From Pseudidiomarina indica (GTDB lineage Bacteria; Pseudomonadota; Gammaproteobacteria; Enterobacterales; Alteromonadaceae), in NCBI RefSeq assembly GCF_900104245.1, contig NZ_FMXN01000002.1:275413-339412 (forward strand): DNA of 64,000 bases, read 5' to 3'. Position numbers and translations under genes: made by a program. Shown here in pieces: positions 10,745-23,200 of this stretch. Within the stretch, counting starts at the first letter, position 1; the number at the start of each line of letters is the position of its first letter. The notes below the pieces were generated by a model, which saw only the letters and a list, made by a program, of their open reading frames with translations, did not search any database and was not told where the DNA came from.

Positions 10745-10772
10745 GACGACGAAGCTACTCGGCTTCGTCGTC
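10745..10772. repeat. 11-bp hairpin enclosing the rraB stop codon
   Basis: GACGACGAAGC (10745-10755) pairs perfectly with GCTTCGTCGTC (10762-10772). The rraB TAG (10757..10755) lies at the stem-loop border, and the last codons of RraB (Asp, Asp, Glu-rich) form one arm. It sits 27 bases from the valS hairpin, between two convergent genes, and lacks a T-tract. Confidence 0.6.
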
Positions 10773-11123
10773 TTCTTCCTCACCAAAGAACGTTCCCCAG
10801 CCGTCGTAGTCAACCCCGACTAGGTTCGCAATTTTGGTCACTTCTTCGGTTTGCAATTGCAGGATCTGTGCATCGAGCTTGACGCGACTCATCGCAATAA
10901 AGGCAAATAACCGAGAGCCATCATCTAATTCAAACTCATCGGCATCGTCAACATGATACCCTGCTTTCACGAGCTCTACTGCTGCCTTTTCAAGCTTGGT
11001 AAAATCCGGGCTCGCAAGGTGATGTTCGATGTCAAACAGATCCGTTGGATTGGCGCCGTCGGCAATAAGTGCAGCGACGGTTTCATCACTTTGTTGCAAT
11101 AACTGATTTAAATCATTAGCCAT
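10755..11123 (-). CDS. rraB: Regulator of ribonuclease E activity B (RraB)
   Basis: Small acidic cytosolic protein of 122 residues that in E. coli (YjgD) binds RNase E and modulates its activity on selected mRNAs. Family matches include IEHHLASPDFTKLEKAAVEL, a central VDDADEFELDDGS segment, VDYDGWGTFFGE and an acidic tail EEEDDEAE. E. coli RraB is longer at its C-terminus. The start overlaps the plsC stop by eight bases (GGCTAATG), so it is coupled to plsC. Confidence 0.9.
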   Translation of the reverse strand: MANDLNQLLQQSDETVAALIADGANPTDLFDIEHHLASPDFTKLEKAAVELVKAGYHVDDADEFELDDGSRLFAFIAMSRVKLDAQILQLQTEEVTKIANLVGVDYDGWGTFFGEEEDDEAE

Positions 11124-11850
11124 GGGCGACCGTTCCTTGTGCTAACTCTTGGTCTAGCTTAGCGATATGATGTTGCATTAACTGGTGGCAATGTGCCGTT
11201 AACTCCCGCACGCCATCCTCACCGAAGTCGGCAATGCGTACGGGCTTTAATAATTCAATGATCACGGTGCCATTATCCCAGCGATTTAAGCGTATCTTTT
11301 GATGCAAATTAGACACACAAATGGGCACAATGTCGACACCTGCTCTTATTGCCGTGCGGAATGCTCCGGTTTTAAACGGCAATAACCCCCGCCCATAGTT
11401 TCGTGTTCCTTCAGGAAAGAGCAAAATGGATAAGCCTTTGGTGCGGATAGCTGTTGCTGCTTGTTCAATGGTTCCATGGGCTCGGCCCTTGTTATTCCGA
11501 TCAATCAATAAATTACCAGCTAACCAGTACAGTTGACCAAAAAATGGAATCCATTTGAGACTTTTTTTCCCAATACTCACCGCATTCTGCGGCATCGCGC
11601 GTGCCAAGGTAAACAAATCATAACTGTTTTGATGATTGGCAATGTACACATATGGGCCTTCTGCTTTCACTTCTGGGGCGATGCGAATGTCTAATTTCAC
11701 CCCTAATAAGCGATGCATGCGTCCATACCAATGGGCGGCAAACGGCGTGTTATTTGGATGAAAAGGACGGAATAAACAGAACAGCAACAACAACGTACTG
11801 CCAACTACAATAAACAACCCAAGCAGTACGATTCGAATGACAGCGAGCAT
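11116..11850 (-). CDS. plsC: 1-acyl-sn-glycerol-3-phosphate acyltransferase
   Basis: Membrane enzyme adding the second acyl chain to lysophosphatidate in phospholipid synthesis; 244 residues. An N-terminal hydrophobic stretch (about 3-30) is followed by the HX4D catalytic motif NHQNSYD (His73, Asp78) and the substrate motif FPEGTRNYGRG. The ATG at 11850 has AGGAGA five bases upstream. It lies 60 bases beyond parC on the same strand; plsC adjoins parC in E. coli too. Confidence 0.95.
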   Translation of the reverse strand: MLAVIRIVLLGLFIVVGSTLLLLFCLFRPFHPNNTPFAAHWYGRMHRLLGVKLDIRIAPEVKAEGPYVYIANHQNSYDLFTLARAMPQNAVSIGKKSLKWIPFFGQLYWLAGNLLIDRNNKGRAHGTIEQAATAIRTKGLSILLFPEGTRNYGRGLLPFKTGAFRTAIRAGVDIVPICVSNLHQKIRLNRWDNGTVIIELLKPVRIADFGEDGVRELTAHCHQLMQHHIAKLDQELAQGTVAHG

Positions 11851-11910
11851 AGTCTCTCCTTCTAAACAATGCTCGCTATTATAACCCGATCGCTCCGAGA
11901 AAACGTCCGA

Positions 11911-14151
11911 TTAGTTTTGATTTTCGACAATGATTGCGTCAACCCGCTGTAATCCTCGCGGTAACTTATTACCACGCCGTCCTCGCTCTCCACGATAATG
12001 CTCTAAATCCGTCGGTTTCAGCGTTAATTTCCGTTTGCCGGCCAGTAAGGTGACACTGGTTTCCGCAGGAATCACCGCCATGGCAACCACGTATTCCTCG
12101 CGACTGCGGGCGCGCAATGCAGGAATACTCATCATTTTGTTCCCTTTCCCTTTGGCTAGCTCTGGTAAGTCACTGACTGGGAATACCAGCATGCGTCCTT
12201 CGTTCGAAACCACCACAACCAAATCGGAACTCACCTCTTGCACCGGGCTTGGCGAAAGTATTTTGGCGCCCACCGGTAAATTCAGAATTGCTTTACCGTT
12301 TTTATTACGGCTCACAAGCTCGCCGAAGCGACAAATAAATCCGTAACCAGCATCCGAGGCCAACACATAGCGTTGCTCATCTTTTGCCATTAACACATGA
12401 TCAATGCTTTCCCCTGCAACCACGTTAAAGCGGCCGGTCAGCGGTTCGCCATGGGTACGTGCAGAAGGCAAGCTATGAGCTTCACAGGCGTAACTGCGCC
12501 CCGAGCTATCCATAAACACCACTTGCTGATTACTGCGGCCAGCAGCTTGTGCTAAGAAGCTATCCCCCGACTTGTACGCCAAGGTTGCCCCATCAATATC
12601 GTGGCCTTTCGCTGCCCGCACCCAGCCTTTACTGGATAACACCACGGTGACCGGTTCGGCCGGTGTTAAGTCACGTTCGGTGAGCGCTCGTGCTTCTTCG
12701 CGTTGCACCAGAGGTGACCGACGGTCATCCCCATACTTTTCAGCATCCGCTAAGATTTCTTTGCGTAATAAGGTTTTCATGCGGCGGTCAGAGCTCAGTA
12801 ATAGCTCCAATTGCTGCCGTTCTTTTTCGAGCTCGTCTTGCTCGCCTTTGAGCTTAAACTCTTCCAGCTTCGCTAAATGCCGTAACTTCAATTCTAGAAT
12901 GGCTTCAGCTTGCGTATCGGTGAGGCCAAACCGCGCCATTAATACGGGCTTGGGCTCGTCCTCATGACGAATAATGGCAATGACTTCGTCGATATTCAAA
13001 TAGGCAATCAAAAGACCTTCAAGAATATGCAAGCGCGCCAAAATTTTATCCAACCGATACTGAATCCGCCGGGTCACGGTATCTTGGCGGAAGGTTAACC
13101 ATTCCTTCAAGATATCCAGCATGGGCTTCACTTGCGGACGACCATCGAGGCCCAACATATTCATGTTGACCCGATAGTTCTTTTCCAGATCCGTGGTGGC
13201 GAACAAATGTTGCATCATTTGCTCAATATCGACCCGGTTTGAGCGGGGGATAATAATGAGGCGCGTTGGGTTTTCGTGATCAGATTCATCGCGTAAATCG
13301 CTCACCATCGGAAGCTTCTTCGCCTGCATTTGCGCAGCAATTTGCTCCAACACTTTCGCGCCTGAGGCTTGGTGAGGTAAGGCGGTAATCACCACTTCGC
13401 CATCTTCGAGGTGGTACTTTGCCCGCATCCGAATACTGCCGCGGCCACTTTCATAGATTTTTACAATCTCTTCGTGGGGCGTAATAATTTCTGCATCGGT
13501 GGGGAAGTCAGGGCCGCGCAAATGCGCCATTACGTCAGCTAAGGTGGCTTGCGGCTGATCAAGTAGCAAAGCACAAGCTTGGGCCACTTCACGCGCATTA
13601 TGCGGCGGAATATCAGTCGCCATCCCCACGGCAATGCCGGTTACGCCATTCAACAAAATGTGCGGTAAACGAGCCGGTAAAATACGAGGTTCTTTTAAGG
13701 TGCCATCAAAGTTCGGCGTCCAATCAACGGTCCCCTGCCCTAATTCACTCAGCAGCACCTCACTGAAACGCGATAACCGTGCTTCGGTATAACGCATGGC
13801 AGCGAAGGACTTAGGATCATCCGCCGAGCCCCAGTTCCCCTGCCCATCAACCAATGGATAGCGATAAGAAAATGGCTGGGCCATCAATACCATGGCTTCG
13901 TAACAGGCGATATCACCATGAGGGTGGAATTTACCGAGTACATCCCCCACGGTACGTGCAGATTTTTTATATTTTGCCAGCGCCGATAAACCAAGCTCCG
14001 ACATGGCATAAATAATACGTCGTTGAACAGGCTTTAAGCCGTCGCCGATATGCGGTAACGCGCGGTCCATAATGACGTACATGGAGTAGTTCAGGTACGC
14101 CTCTTCGGTAAACTTACGTAACGGGAGTTGCTCTAGCGCATCCATTGTCAT
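11911..14151 (-). CDS. parC: DNA topoisomerase IV subunit A
   Basis: Breaks and rejoins DNA in topoisomerase IV, which decatenates daughter chromosomes; 746 residues. The N-terminal core includes [20 protein letters not shown], the catalytic Tyr in the [12 protein letters not shown] segment, and a C-terminal beta-pinwheel with the [10 protein letters not shown] region. The quinolone-determining loop reads [15 protein letters not shown], so Ile81 occupies the position of E. coli Ser80 while the Glu84 equivalent is kept. The ATG at 14151 has AGGAGA nine bases upstream. It follows parE by 14 bases. Confidence 0.97.
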   Translation of the reverse strand: MTMDALEQLPLRKFTEEAYLNYSMYVIMDRALPHIGDGLKPVQRRIIYAMSELGLSALAKYKKSARTVGDVLGKFHPHGDIACYEAMVLMAQPFSYRYPLVDGQGNWGSADDPKSFAAMRYTEARLSRFSEVLLSELGQGTVDWTPNFDGTLKEPRILPARLPHILLNGVTGIAVGMATDIPPHNAREVAQACALLLDQPQATLADVMAHLRGPDFPTDAEIITPHEEIVKIYESGRGSIRMRAKYHLEDGEVVITALPHQASGAKVLEQIAAQMQAKKLPMVSDLRDESDHENPTRLIIIPRSNRVDIEQMMQHLFATTDLEKNYRVNMNMLGLDGRPQVKPMLDILKEWLTFRQDTVTRRIQYRLDKILARLHILEGLLIAYLNIDEVIAIIRHEDEPKPVLMARFGLTDTQAEAILELKLRHLAKLEEFKLKGEQDELEKERQQLELLLSSDRRMKTLLRKEILADAEKYGDDRRSPLVQREEARALTERDLTPAEPVTVVLSSKGWVRAAKGHDIDGATLAYKSGDSFLAQAAGRSNQQVVFMDSSGRSYACEAHSLPSARTHGEPLTGRFNVVAGESIDHVLMAKDEQRYVLASDAGYGFICRFGELVSRNKNGKAILNLPVGAKILSPSPVQEVSSDLVVVVSNEGRMLVFPVSDLPELAKGKGNKMMSIPALRARSREEYVVAMAVIPAETSVTLLAGKRKLTLKPTDLEHYRGERGRRGNKLPRGLQRVDAIIVENQN

Positions 14152-14165
14152 AAATCGGGTTCTCC

Positions 14166-16106
<1,941 letters not shown>

Positions 16107-16114
16107 TTATACTC

Positions 16115-16696
16115 TTACAGGATATTTAGAAACTCAAGCGCCGCAGGTAGATAGCGCGGTAAATCAACAAAACTATGATCGCCGCCTTGTTCAATAATCA
16201 TGCGTTGCTGGCGGTAATAATCACGCGCCTCGCGGTAATCCAGCTGCTCATCCCCAGCTTGTAATAACACCAGGAGTTCAACCTCGTTCGACAACTGTGC
16301 TTCCGCCTGTTGGAGTGCTTCCCGATCCTGCTGATTCAGCTGGTATGCTGCTTGAGTATGAGGATGAATGCGCGCGACTTCGCCCTGCTCTGGCATCAAC
16401 CGCTGGGGCACTACGGCGGGATTAATCAACACTCCGCGCACCGGACGCTGTTGCGCCGCCAATTGACTCACCACATAGTGCGTCCAAAAGCCGCCCAATG
16501 AACTCCCCATCACCGCCGTGATAGGCTGCGTTGCAATGAGATCATCCAATAATTTTTTATTCGCGACCATTCGAGGAGGCTGCTGTGGCGCAAGGAGCAG
16601 CTCGGAAGCACCGGTTTGATGACTCAAGTAGTCGCGCAGTTGACTGATTTTCGGGCTTGCGGGTGAACTTTCAAATCCATGTAAATAAAGTAGCAC
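16115..16696 (-). CDS. yqiA: YqiA-type esterase (alpha/beta hydrolase)
   Basis: A 193-residue hydrolase related to E. coli YqiA, an esterase acting on short acyl esters in vitro. Motifs: LYLHGFESSP near the start (oxyanion region), the nucleophile elbow GSSLGG near residue 70, and GGDHSF carrying the probable catalytic His near the C-terminus. It begins with GTG at 16696 directly after the TAG of yqiB (zero spacing), with a strong AGGAGG upstream that supports the GTG start. Confidence 0.9.
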   Translation of the reverse strand: MLLYLHGFESSPASPKISQLRDYLSHQTGASELLLAPQQPPRMVANKKLLDDLIATQPITAVMGSSLGGFWTHYVVSQLAAQQRPVRGVLINPAVVPQRLMPEQGEVARIHPHTQAAYQLNQQDREALQQAEAQLSNEVELLVLLQAGDEQLDYREARDYYRQQRMIIEQGGDHSFVDLPRYLPAALEFLNIL

Positions 16697-17134
16697 CTAT
16701 ACCTCCTGGAGACCATGGGTACGAATTAATTGAATCCAATCTCGCAAAAACAGATTCACTTGATGCTTTTCATTGACATGAAACATCTGTGGATTCGGAA
16801 TTTCGTAGCGCGCTTGCAATTGCGAGACGCCCTGACAAGCAACCACTTCAGCCAAACGAGCATCATGATACAAACGAACATCTAACTGCGCTTCTTTTAA
16901 GCCTGGCAATTGCTGAGAAAATCGATGTTGTTGAATTCGAATGGCCGTTGTAAATGGGGCTTGTTGCATGAGCCGCACAGTAAAACGCAGCTGCGGGCCT
17001 AAGCTCAGCTCCCAGGGTTGGTCCGCATCAAGCTCTTCCAACCATGGTTGCAAGGCAGCATAGTTCAGCGCCGCAATCCGTTGCATTGCGGCAAGGTCAA
17101 ATTGATAACGTTTACGAACGACGTCGGTTGTCAT
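16697..17134 (-). CDS. yqiB: DUF1249 family protein YqiB
   Basis: A 145-residue soluble protein of unknown function (DUF1249; E. coli YqiB). Conserved segments visible are VRLYHDARLAEVV, ARYEIPNPQMFHVNEKHQVN and FLRDWIQL. It overlaps nudF by ATGA and abuts yqiA. In E. coli cpdA lies between yqiB and yqiA; here it is absent. No function can be assigned beyond the conserved neighbourhood with nudF. Confidence 0.9.
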   Translation of the reverse strand: MTTDVVRKRYQFDLAAMQRIAALNYAALQPWLEELDADQPWELSLGPQLRFTVRLMQQAPFTTAIRIQQHRFSQQLPGLKEAQLDVRLYHDARLAEVVACQGVSQLQARYEIPNPQMFHVNEKHQVNLFLRDWIQLIRTHGLQEV

Positions 17135-17736
17135 GCTTGTTTAAATCGATGTTTATGCAGTTGCAGCCATTGTAACCCAATGACACTCGCTGCATTATTA
17201 ATTTTTCCACGCTCAAGTAACTGGACTGCTTCTGTAAAGGGTACCACATGCACACGAATATCTTCATGTTCACTGGCTAACCCACCGTGGGTTGCAGCAC
17301 TATCGCTGTCTACCAACGCAACAAAAATAGTCATGCGCTCGGTACATCCACCGGGCGTGGATAGATAATTCAAGGCATAATGGAGCTGTGTCGTGGTCAG
17401 GCCGGCTTCTTCAGCTAACTCGCGGTGGGCAACTTGTTCGGCTGATTCGTGCACACTATCGTACATCCCTGCCACGAACTCAAGCAACCAAGGGGATTCC
17501 TCCCCCTTCATCGCACCTATCCGAAACTGTTCCAGCACCACCAAGGTATCTTTCACAGGATCATAAGGCACCACCACCACCGCGTTGCCACGTTCCATGA
17601 CTTCGCGTTGAAATACGGGCGACCACCCACCGGCAAATAGTCGGTGTTGTAGGGTTACCTGATGAATGGATAAAAAACCATCACGGACTGATTTTTCCGT
17701 AAGAATCCTGACATCTTTTTGACAATATTTTTGCAC
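17131..17736 (-). CDS. nudF: ADP-ribose pyrophosphatase (Nudix hydrolase)
   Basis: Hydrolyses ADP-ribose to AMP and ribose 5-phosphate, limiting free ADP-ribose; 201 residues. The Nudix box is recognisable as AGMYDSVHESAEQVAHRELAEEAGL split over 17423-17497, but has six rather than five residues between the first Gly and Glu. Other family segments are ERGNAVVVVPYDP, SPGGCTE-like TPGGCTE and INNAASVIGLQWLQ. It starts with GTG at 17736, with AAAGG six bases upstream. It leads the nudF-yqiB-yqiA-parE block and is divergent from tolC. Confidence 0.93.
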   Translation of the reverse strand: MQKYCQKDVRILTEKSVRDGFLSIHQVTLQHRLFAGGWSPVFQREVMERGNAVVVVPYDPVKDTLVVLEQFRIGAMKGEESPWLLEFVAGMYDSVHESAEQVAHRELAEEAGLTTTQLHYALNYLSTPGGCTERMTIFVALVDSDSAATHGGLASEHEDIRVHVVPFTEAVQLLERGKINNAASVIGLQWLQLHKHRFKQA

Positions 17737-17980
17737 AGTAAACCTTTACTCGTTATTTAACGACTGAGGTATTCGTTTGAACGCGAATGCGGCCCAGAAT
17801 GATTGTAATTCTACGTCGATTTAGCACATAATTAGTTACACTTGAAGCGATTCTGTTGCAACTATCCCCATGCATTTGGCGCAATAACAAAGTAAACTAG
17901 TAAACATTCACGAGTGTATGTAAAATAGCAGCCAATTTTTTGGCAAGATGATGCTTTCAAATAATTAGGACACCCAATCC

Positions 17981-19342
17981 ATGAAAAAGCACGTACTATC
18001 CGTATTAGTAGGCCTGACTCTTAGCGCATCTGCAAGCGTGGCCTATGCCGATGATTTAGCGCAAGTGTTCCAACTTGCATTGCAGAATGACCCAACCTTA
18101 CAACAAGTCGATGCACAACGCCGTGCAGCGCAAAAAGGCGTCGATATTTCCAAAGCAGCGTTTTGGCCTCAATTAAACTTATCTGCCGGGTATTCTCGCA
18201 GTGAATCTGAAAGTGCAACCTATGATTCTGTTGCCCAAAGCTTTATTGTCATTGATAGCGAAAACCGTGGCTGGAACGCCGGCGTCAACCTAAGCCAAAC
18301 TATTTTTGATATGAACGTTTGGGACCGTGCTGAGCTGAGCGAAAAACAAGCGTATCAGGCTGAAGTTAACTATTTAAGCACCCGCCAACAACTCATGCTG
18401 CGCGTGGTAAACGCTTACTTCACCGTGTTAGAGCGGCAAGATGACTTAGCCTTTGCAACGGCTGAGAAAAATGCCATTGAGCGCCAGCTTGAGCAAACCA
18501 AACAACGTTTCTCCGTCGGGCTAACGGCCATCACTGACGTGCATGAAGCGCAAGCTCAGTACGACACCTCAGTCGCAGCTGAAATTCAAGCGCGTAACGC
18601 CGTAGAAATCGCCCAGGAATCACTGCGCGAAATTACCGGTCGCTACCATGAGAGTTTGGCGAGCTTGAACACCGACTCATTCTCACCAGAAGCTCCAACG
18701 CCAGCAGATGCCACTCAGTGGGTTAAAGTTGCCGAAGATAAAAACCTGCAATTGATTGTGCAGCGGGTTGCTGTTGAAATTGCCGAGCATCAAATCGATC
18801 TCGCTCGTAATGGTCACTTACCGACCGTTTCGTTATCAGGTTCTTACTCAACGCGTGATACCACAACCACAGCGCGCGGCAATAAAATTGATATGCCACG
18901 AATGGATTCAAACTCTATTGGGTTGAACTTGAACGTGCCAATTTTCTCTGGGTTCCGTACCTCAGCAGAAGTTGATCAAGCACGTGAATTCTACGTTGCA
19001 TCAAGTCAAGAGCTGGAAGGTGTGCGTCGTAGCGTCGAGCGCCAAGTGCGTAACGCGTACTATGATGTGGTGGCGTCACAAGCCAGTATCCGTGCCTTTG
19101 AGCAAGCCGTTGTTTCTGCAGAAAGTGCGCTGAAAGCAACACAAACAGGTTTCGAAGTTGGTACCCGGACCATCGTTGACGTATTAGACAGCACCCGTAA
19201 CCTTTACAACGCGCGTCGTAACTTATCGAAAGCTCGTTACGGTTACATCCGTCAGTACCTCACGCTGAAACAAGCTTCAGGTCAAATCAGTGAACAAGAT
19301 CTTATTGCAATTAATGCCAGCTTAATTCATGAAAATAGTTGA
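17981..19342 (+). CDS. tolC: Outer membrane efflux/secretion channel TolC
   Basis: Outer-membrane exit duct for tripartite efflux pumps and type I secretion; 453 residues. A Sec signal peptide (MKKHVLSVLVGLTLSASASVAYA, 23 residues) precedes two OEP repeats, each with long helical heptads and a beta-barrel segment, as in LNLSAGYSRSESES and VSLSGSYSTRD. It is divergent from nudF; the 244-base gap upstream is AT-rich and I cannot define a convincing promoter in it. Its last 14 bases overlap the lpxL start. Confidence 0.95.
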   Translation: MKKHVLSVLVGLTLSASASVAYADDLAQVFQLALQNDPTLQQVDAQRRAAQKGVDISKAAFWPQLNLSAGYSRSESESATYDSVAQSFIVIDSENRGWNAGVNLSQTIFDMNVWDRAELSEKQAYQAEVNYLSTRQQLMLRVVNAYFTVLERQDDLAFATAEKNAIERQLEQTKQRFSVGLTAITDVHEAQAQYDTSVAAEIQARNAVEIAQESLREITGRYHESLASLNTDSFSPEAPTPADATQWVKVAEDKNLQLIVQRVAVEIAEHQIDLARNGHLPTVSLSGSYSTRDTTTTARGNKIDMPRMDSNSIGLNLNVPIFSGFRTSAEVDQAREFYVASSQELEGVRRSVERQVRNAYYDVVASQASIRAFEQAVVSAESALKATQTGFEVGTRTIVDVLDSTRNLYNARRNLSKARYGYIRQYLTLKQASGQISEQDLIAINASLIHENS

Positions 19343-20267
19343 AAAACCGCGCTTTGAGCCACGTTTCTTATTGCCGAAATACTGGCTGACGTGGCTTAGT
19401 GTCGGTGTTCTGTATACCATTTCTTGGTTGCCACATCGTTGGCAACTAGGAATGGGACGCGCCTTAGGTCGATTGTTTTACCGTTTCGTTCCCCGCCGCG
19501 CGCACATTGCTCGGCGCAATCTCGAATTGTGCTTTCCAGAGAAAGACGCCAATGAAATTGAATCATTGGTCAAAAAGAACCTTGAAAATACCGGCATCGC
19601 CTTCTTTGAAACAGGCATGGCCTGGTGGTGGCCTGATTGGCGTATCCGCCGCAAGCTTCATGTGCACGGAACTGAACATTTAGTTGCCGCGCAACGTGAT
19701 GGCAAAGGGGTGCTGTTGCTGCTGTTTCACTTTTTAAGTCTCGAAGTGCATGCGCGGATGAATGGGTTTGTACAGCCAGCTGTAGGGCTTTATCGCCCTC
19801 ACAACAATGCTGTCATGGAGTTTTTACAAACTCGTGGCCGTGGCCGCTCCAATAAATATCTGATTCCTCGTACCGACGTGCGCAGCATGTTAGAAGCACT
19901 GAATCGAGGTGACATCGCGGGCTATTTGCCTGACCAAGACTACGGCCGTAAACGGACGGTGTTCGCACCGTTGTTTGCTGTTGAGCAAGCCAGTACCACC
20001 ACCGGTACTTTGCTGTTTGCGAACAATGCCAACTGTTCAGTCGTACCGGTCACTTGTTTCCGCCGTGACGATGGCCGTGGTTATGACATGACGTTTTACC
20101 CGGCTTTTGACAACTTCCCCACCGGGGATGATGTGGCCGATGTCACGCGGGTGAATCGCATGATCGAATTTGCAATTTTGCAAAAACCCGAACAATACAT
20201 GTGGATTCACCGCCGCTTCAAAACCCGTCCGAATAAAGACGATCCTGATTTATATCAGGCAGAATGA
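19329..20267 (+). CDS. lpxL: Lipid A biosynthesis lauroyl/palmitoleoyl acyltransferase (LpxL/LpxP type)
   Basis: Inner-membrane acyltransferase adding a secondary acyl chain to Kdo-lipid A; 312 residues. An N-terminal anchor (about 18-36) is followed by RRNLELCFPEK, the HX4E catalytic motif HFLSLE, YRPHNNAVMEFLQ, DQDYGRKRTVFAPLFAVEQA and YMWIHRRFKTRP, all closely matching E. coli LpxL. Chain specificity cannot be read from sequence. It overlaps tolC by 14 bases, so the two are probably cotranscribed and translationally coupled. Its 3' end overlaps glnE by 13 bases. Confidence 0.93.
   Translation: MKIVEKPRFEPRFLLPKYWLTWLSVGVLYTISWLPHRWQLGMGRALGRLFYRFVPRRAHIARRNLELCFPEKDANEIESLVKKNLENTGIAFFETGMAWWWPDWRIRRKLHVHGTEHLVAAQRDGKGVLLLLFHFLSLEVHARMNGFVQPAVGLYRPHNNAVMEFLQTRGRGRSNKYLIPRTDVRSMLEALNRGDIAGYLPDQDYGRKRTVFAPLFAVEQASTTTGTLLFANNANCSVVPVTCFRRDDGRGYDMTFYPAFDNFPTGDDVADVTRVNRMIEFAILQKPEQYMWIHRRFKTRPNKDDPDLYQAE
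20244..20259. repeat. Small hairpin at the lpxL/glnE convergent overlap
   Basis: CCTGAT (20244-20249) pairs with ATCAGG (20254-20259) around a TTAT loop; the glnE TGA (20257..20255) lies in one arm. It is short, and I list it because it fits the pattern at other convergent gene ends. Confidence 0.35.
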
Positions 20268-23200
20268 TCGCCCAACCAGACCCGCCAAGCTTGTTGCACG
20301 GCTTGGCGGTGCATCGCCAGATGGTCGTCCCCCACCTTGCCGGCATTTTCGAGCGCCAGCTGATGAGCGACTTCTCGCTCGGCTAAATACGCATCGATCA
20401 GTTGCTGAGCTTGAGCCTCGCTGAATAAACCATTGCCCGCACATTGCTCCAAAATCCGCACATTATCACTGTACTGGGTGAGACTTGGATACTCCTTGGC
20501 AAATCGCAACACCAAATACTGCACGAGAAACTCCAAATCCGTCATGCCCCCTTTCGCTTGCTTCACATGCTCGTCACTGGAAGGGTCATGGGAAGCTTGG
20601 TGGCTTCTCATTTTATCGCGCATCGTAATCACTTCTTGTTGCAATGTTTCCTCATCACGCCGCTGACATAACTGGTCAACCCGTAATGCTGCCAAGGCAT
20701 TCACTAAATCGGGGTGGCCAAAAATAGCACGGGCCCGCACCAAGGCTTGCAACTCCCAAGTCCAAGCATCTTCTGTTAAGTAGCTGGCAAAGGTGGTTAG
20801 TCGCGTGACCAGCAGCCCGGCATTCCCCGAGGGGCGTAACCGCATATCCACATCATACAAACTGCCAATCATGGTACGCGCCGTAAATAAATGAAGAATG
20901 CGCTGGGCGAGACGTAAGTAAAACTGCTGAACTTCGATAGGTTTCACCCCATCGGTTTCACCTTGGTAGTCGGAATCTGTAATAAACACCAAATCGAGAT
21001 CGGAGCTATAGCTCAGCTCTAATCCCCCTAACTTCCCGTAAGCGAATACCGCAAACCCCATATTATTTGCATCTCGGCCAGGTGGCTGGCCGTGCCGTTC
21101 GGTCAATTGATGCCAAGCTAAATGAACCACTTTGGCGATCATCGCCTCCGCCAGATAACTTAAATGATCACTGACTTTCATCAGCGGTAAGCCACCACTG
21201 ATATCGGCGGCAGCGATTTTCAATTGCAGCACTTGGCGAGCTTGACGCAAGGCATCCATCTGCAGCTCCAACTCTTGTTCTGGCAATCGCATTAAATATT
21301 CATCAAGCTGTGCGGGGTAGTCGGTCAGTTGAGGTAAATCATACAGATGCTGAGGATCGATTAACTCATCCAATAACAGCGGATATTGAGCCAGTTGCTT
21401 GGTGAGCCACGCACTGGCCTGACATAATTTGATGAGCTGCTGCCGTGCTCCCTGATTTTCTACCAAAAGTTCCACATAAGCAGTCCGCGTCATAATTTTT
21501 TGCAACACATGCACCACTCGCATCACCACTTGCTCGGGTTGTTCCAATTGCATTAACTCTTCCAACAACAAAGGAACTAACCGAGCCATGGCCTGCCGCC
21601 CGCGTGGCCCCGAGCTACGCCGGCGTACTTCTGCCCGCAATTGCCGAATGGTTTGCCAAATTTGCTCCGCCTCAGGGGCAGCCACGTTACTTTCCATAAG
21701 CACCGCTAGCGCTGTTTCATCCTCCACCATATCCTGCCATAGCAGCTGATAAGCCCCCGCTTCTTCATCGCGTTCGTCGGGCTGACCAATCACTTGCATA
21801 AAATGTTGATGCACGGTGGCCATGGTTGCTTTGACCAAACGTTCCACTGCCGGCCAGGGCTGGTGAAGCGCCAAACTCACACGGCGCTGTAATTGAGGGT
21901 CCGTAGGCAGTTGCTGGGTTTGTTCATCGTTCAGTTGCTGTAACACATGTTCGATTTTTCGTAGTACCTGATAACAATCGAGTAGCTCCTGAACCGCCTC
22001 GGGTGCGAGCAGCCCCTGTTCCGCGAGTGCTTGGTACGCCTGATACAGGGAGTGGGTTTGCAACTGACGCTGCTGGCCACCGCGAATAAGCTGAAAGGCT
22101 TGCGCAATGAATTCAATTTCTCGGATGCCACCGGGGCCTAATTTGATATTCCATTCATACCCTTGGCGCCGAGTTTCTTGGGTGATTAAACTCTTCATTT
22201 TTCGCAAGGCATCAATGGCCGAAAAATCAATATAACGGCGGTATACAAAGGGGCGTAGCAACTGCTGTAAGGGTTGTTGCATGGCTCGGTCGGCCCCAAT
22301 TAACCGGGCTTTCACCATGGCATAGCGCTCCCAGTCACGGCCCTGCTCTTGGTAATAGGATTCCAATGCCGATAAGCTCGCGACCAAGGGACCGGATTGC
22401 CCAAAAGGCCGCAGCCGTAAGTCGACTCGAAACACCCGGCCATCAGCGGTGATGGTGTCCAGTAGCCCAACCAACCCTTGCGCTAATCGTGTGAAAAAGA
22501 CGGAATTCTCCAACGGGCGCCGTTCATGATCTGAAACCCCTTGCTCGGGATAGCAAAAGATCACATCAATATCCGACGAAAAGTTGAGCTCACGTCCCCC
22601 CAACTTCCCCATGCCAATCACCCATAACGGCATGGCCGAGCCACATTCTGTGCGGGGGGTGCCATACCGCTCACAATAACGAGGGTAAAGCCACGCCAGT
22701 GCTTCTTCAATCAAGGCGTCGGCTGTGGCCGTTAAGTGTTCCAGCATGTCGGTAAGCGATAATTGCTGTAATAAATCAGCAGCGGCTAAGGTGGCGTACC
22801 AACGCTGCCGCACGTGACGCAATAGCAGTTGCGCCTGCTGTTCATTCTGACACTGAGCCAATTGCTGTCGCAGTTCATTGCCATAGGTGGTGGACGCAGG
22901 GAGTTGCACGTTGCCATCACACCATTGCACCCCTGTGGTTTGTTGGGTCAGCACTCGCTCAACAAATTCACTAATTTGTACCACATAAGCCCGTTGCAGC
23001 CTTTCATCGGGTGGTTGCTGAAGCAGTGCGGCAACATCCAACAGAATCAGTTGATAATCAAGTGCGCCCCGTAGCTGTACCGCGCCGGCCACATCTTGCC
23101 TTGCCGCCAACTGTGCAAACTGGTGTTGATAATGAGCTAATCTTTGTCCCAACGGCAGGAGCTGAGTATCCAAGGAGCCCAATAACTGTACGCTATGAGC

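Noticed and set aside
17737..17750. AGTAAACCTTTACT palindrome over the nudF ribosome binding site
   Set aside because: The arms are six bases with a two-base centre, too tight to fold as RNA and not clearly an operator without more copies.
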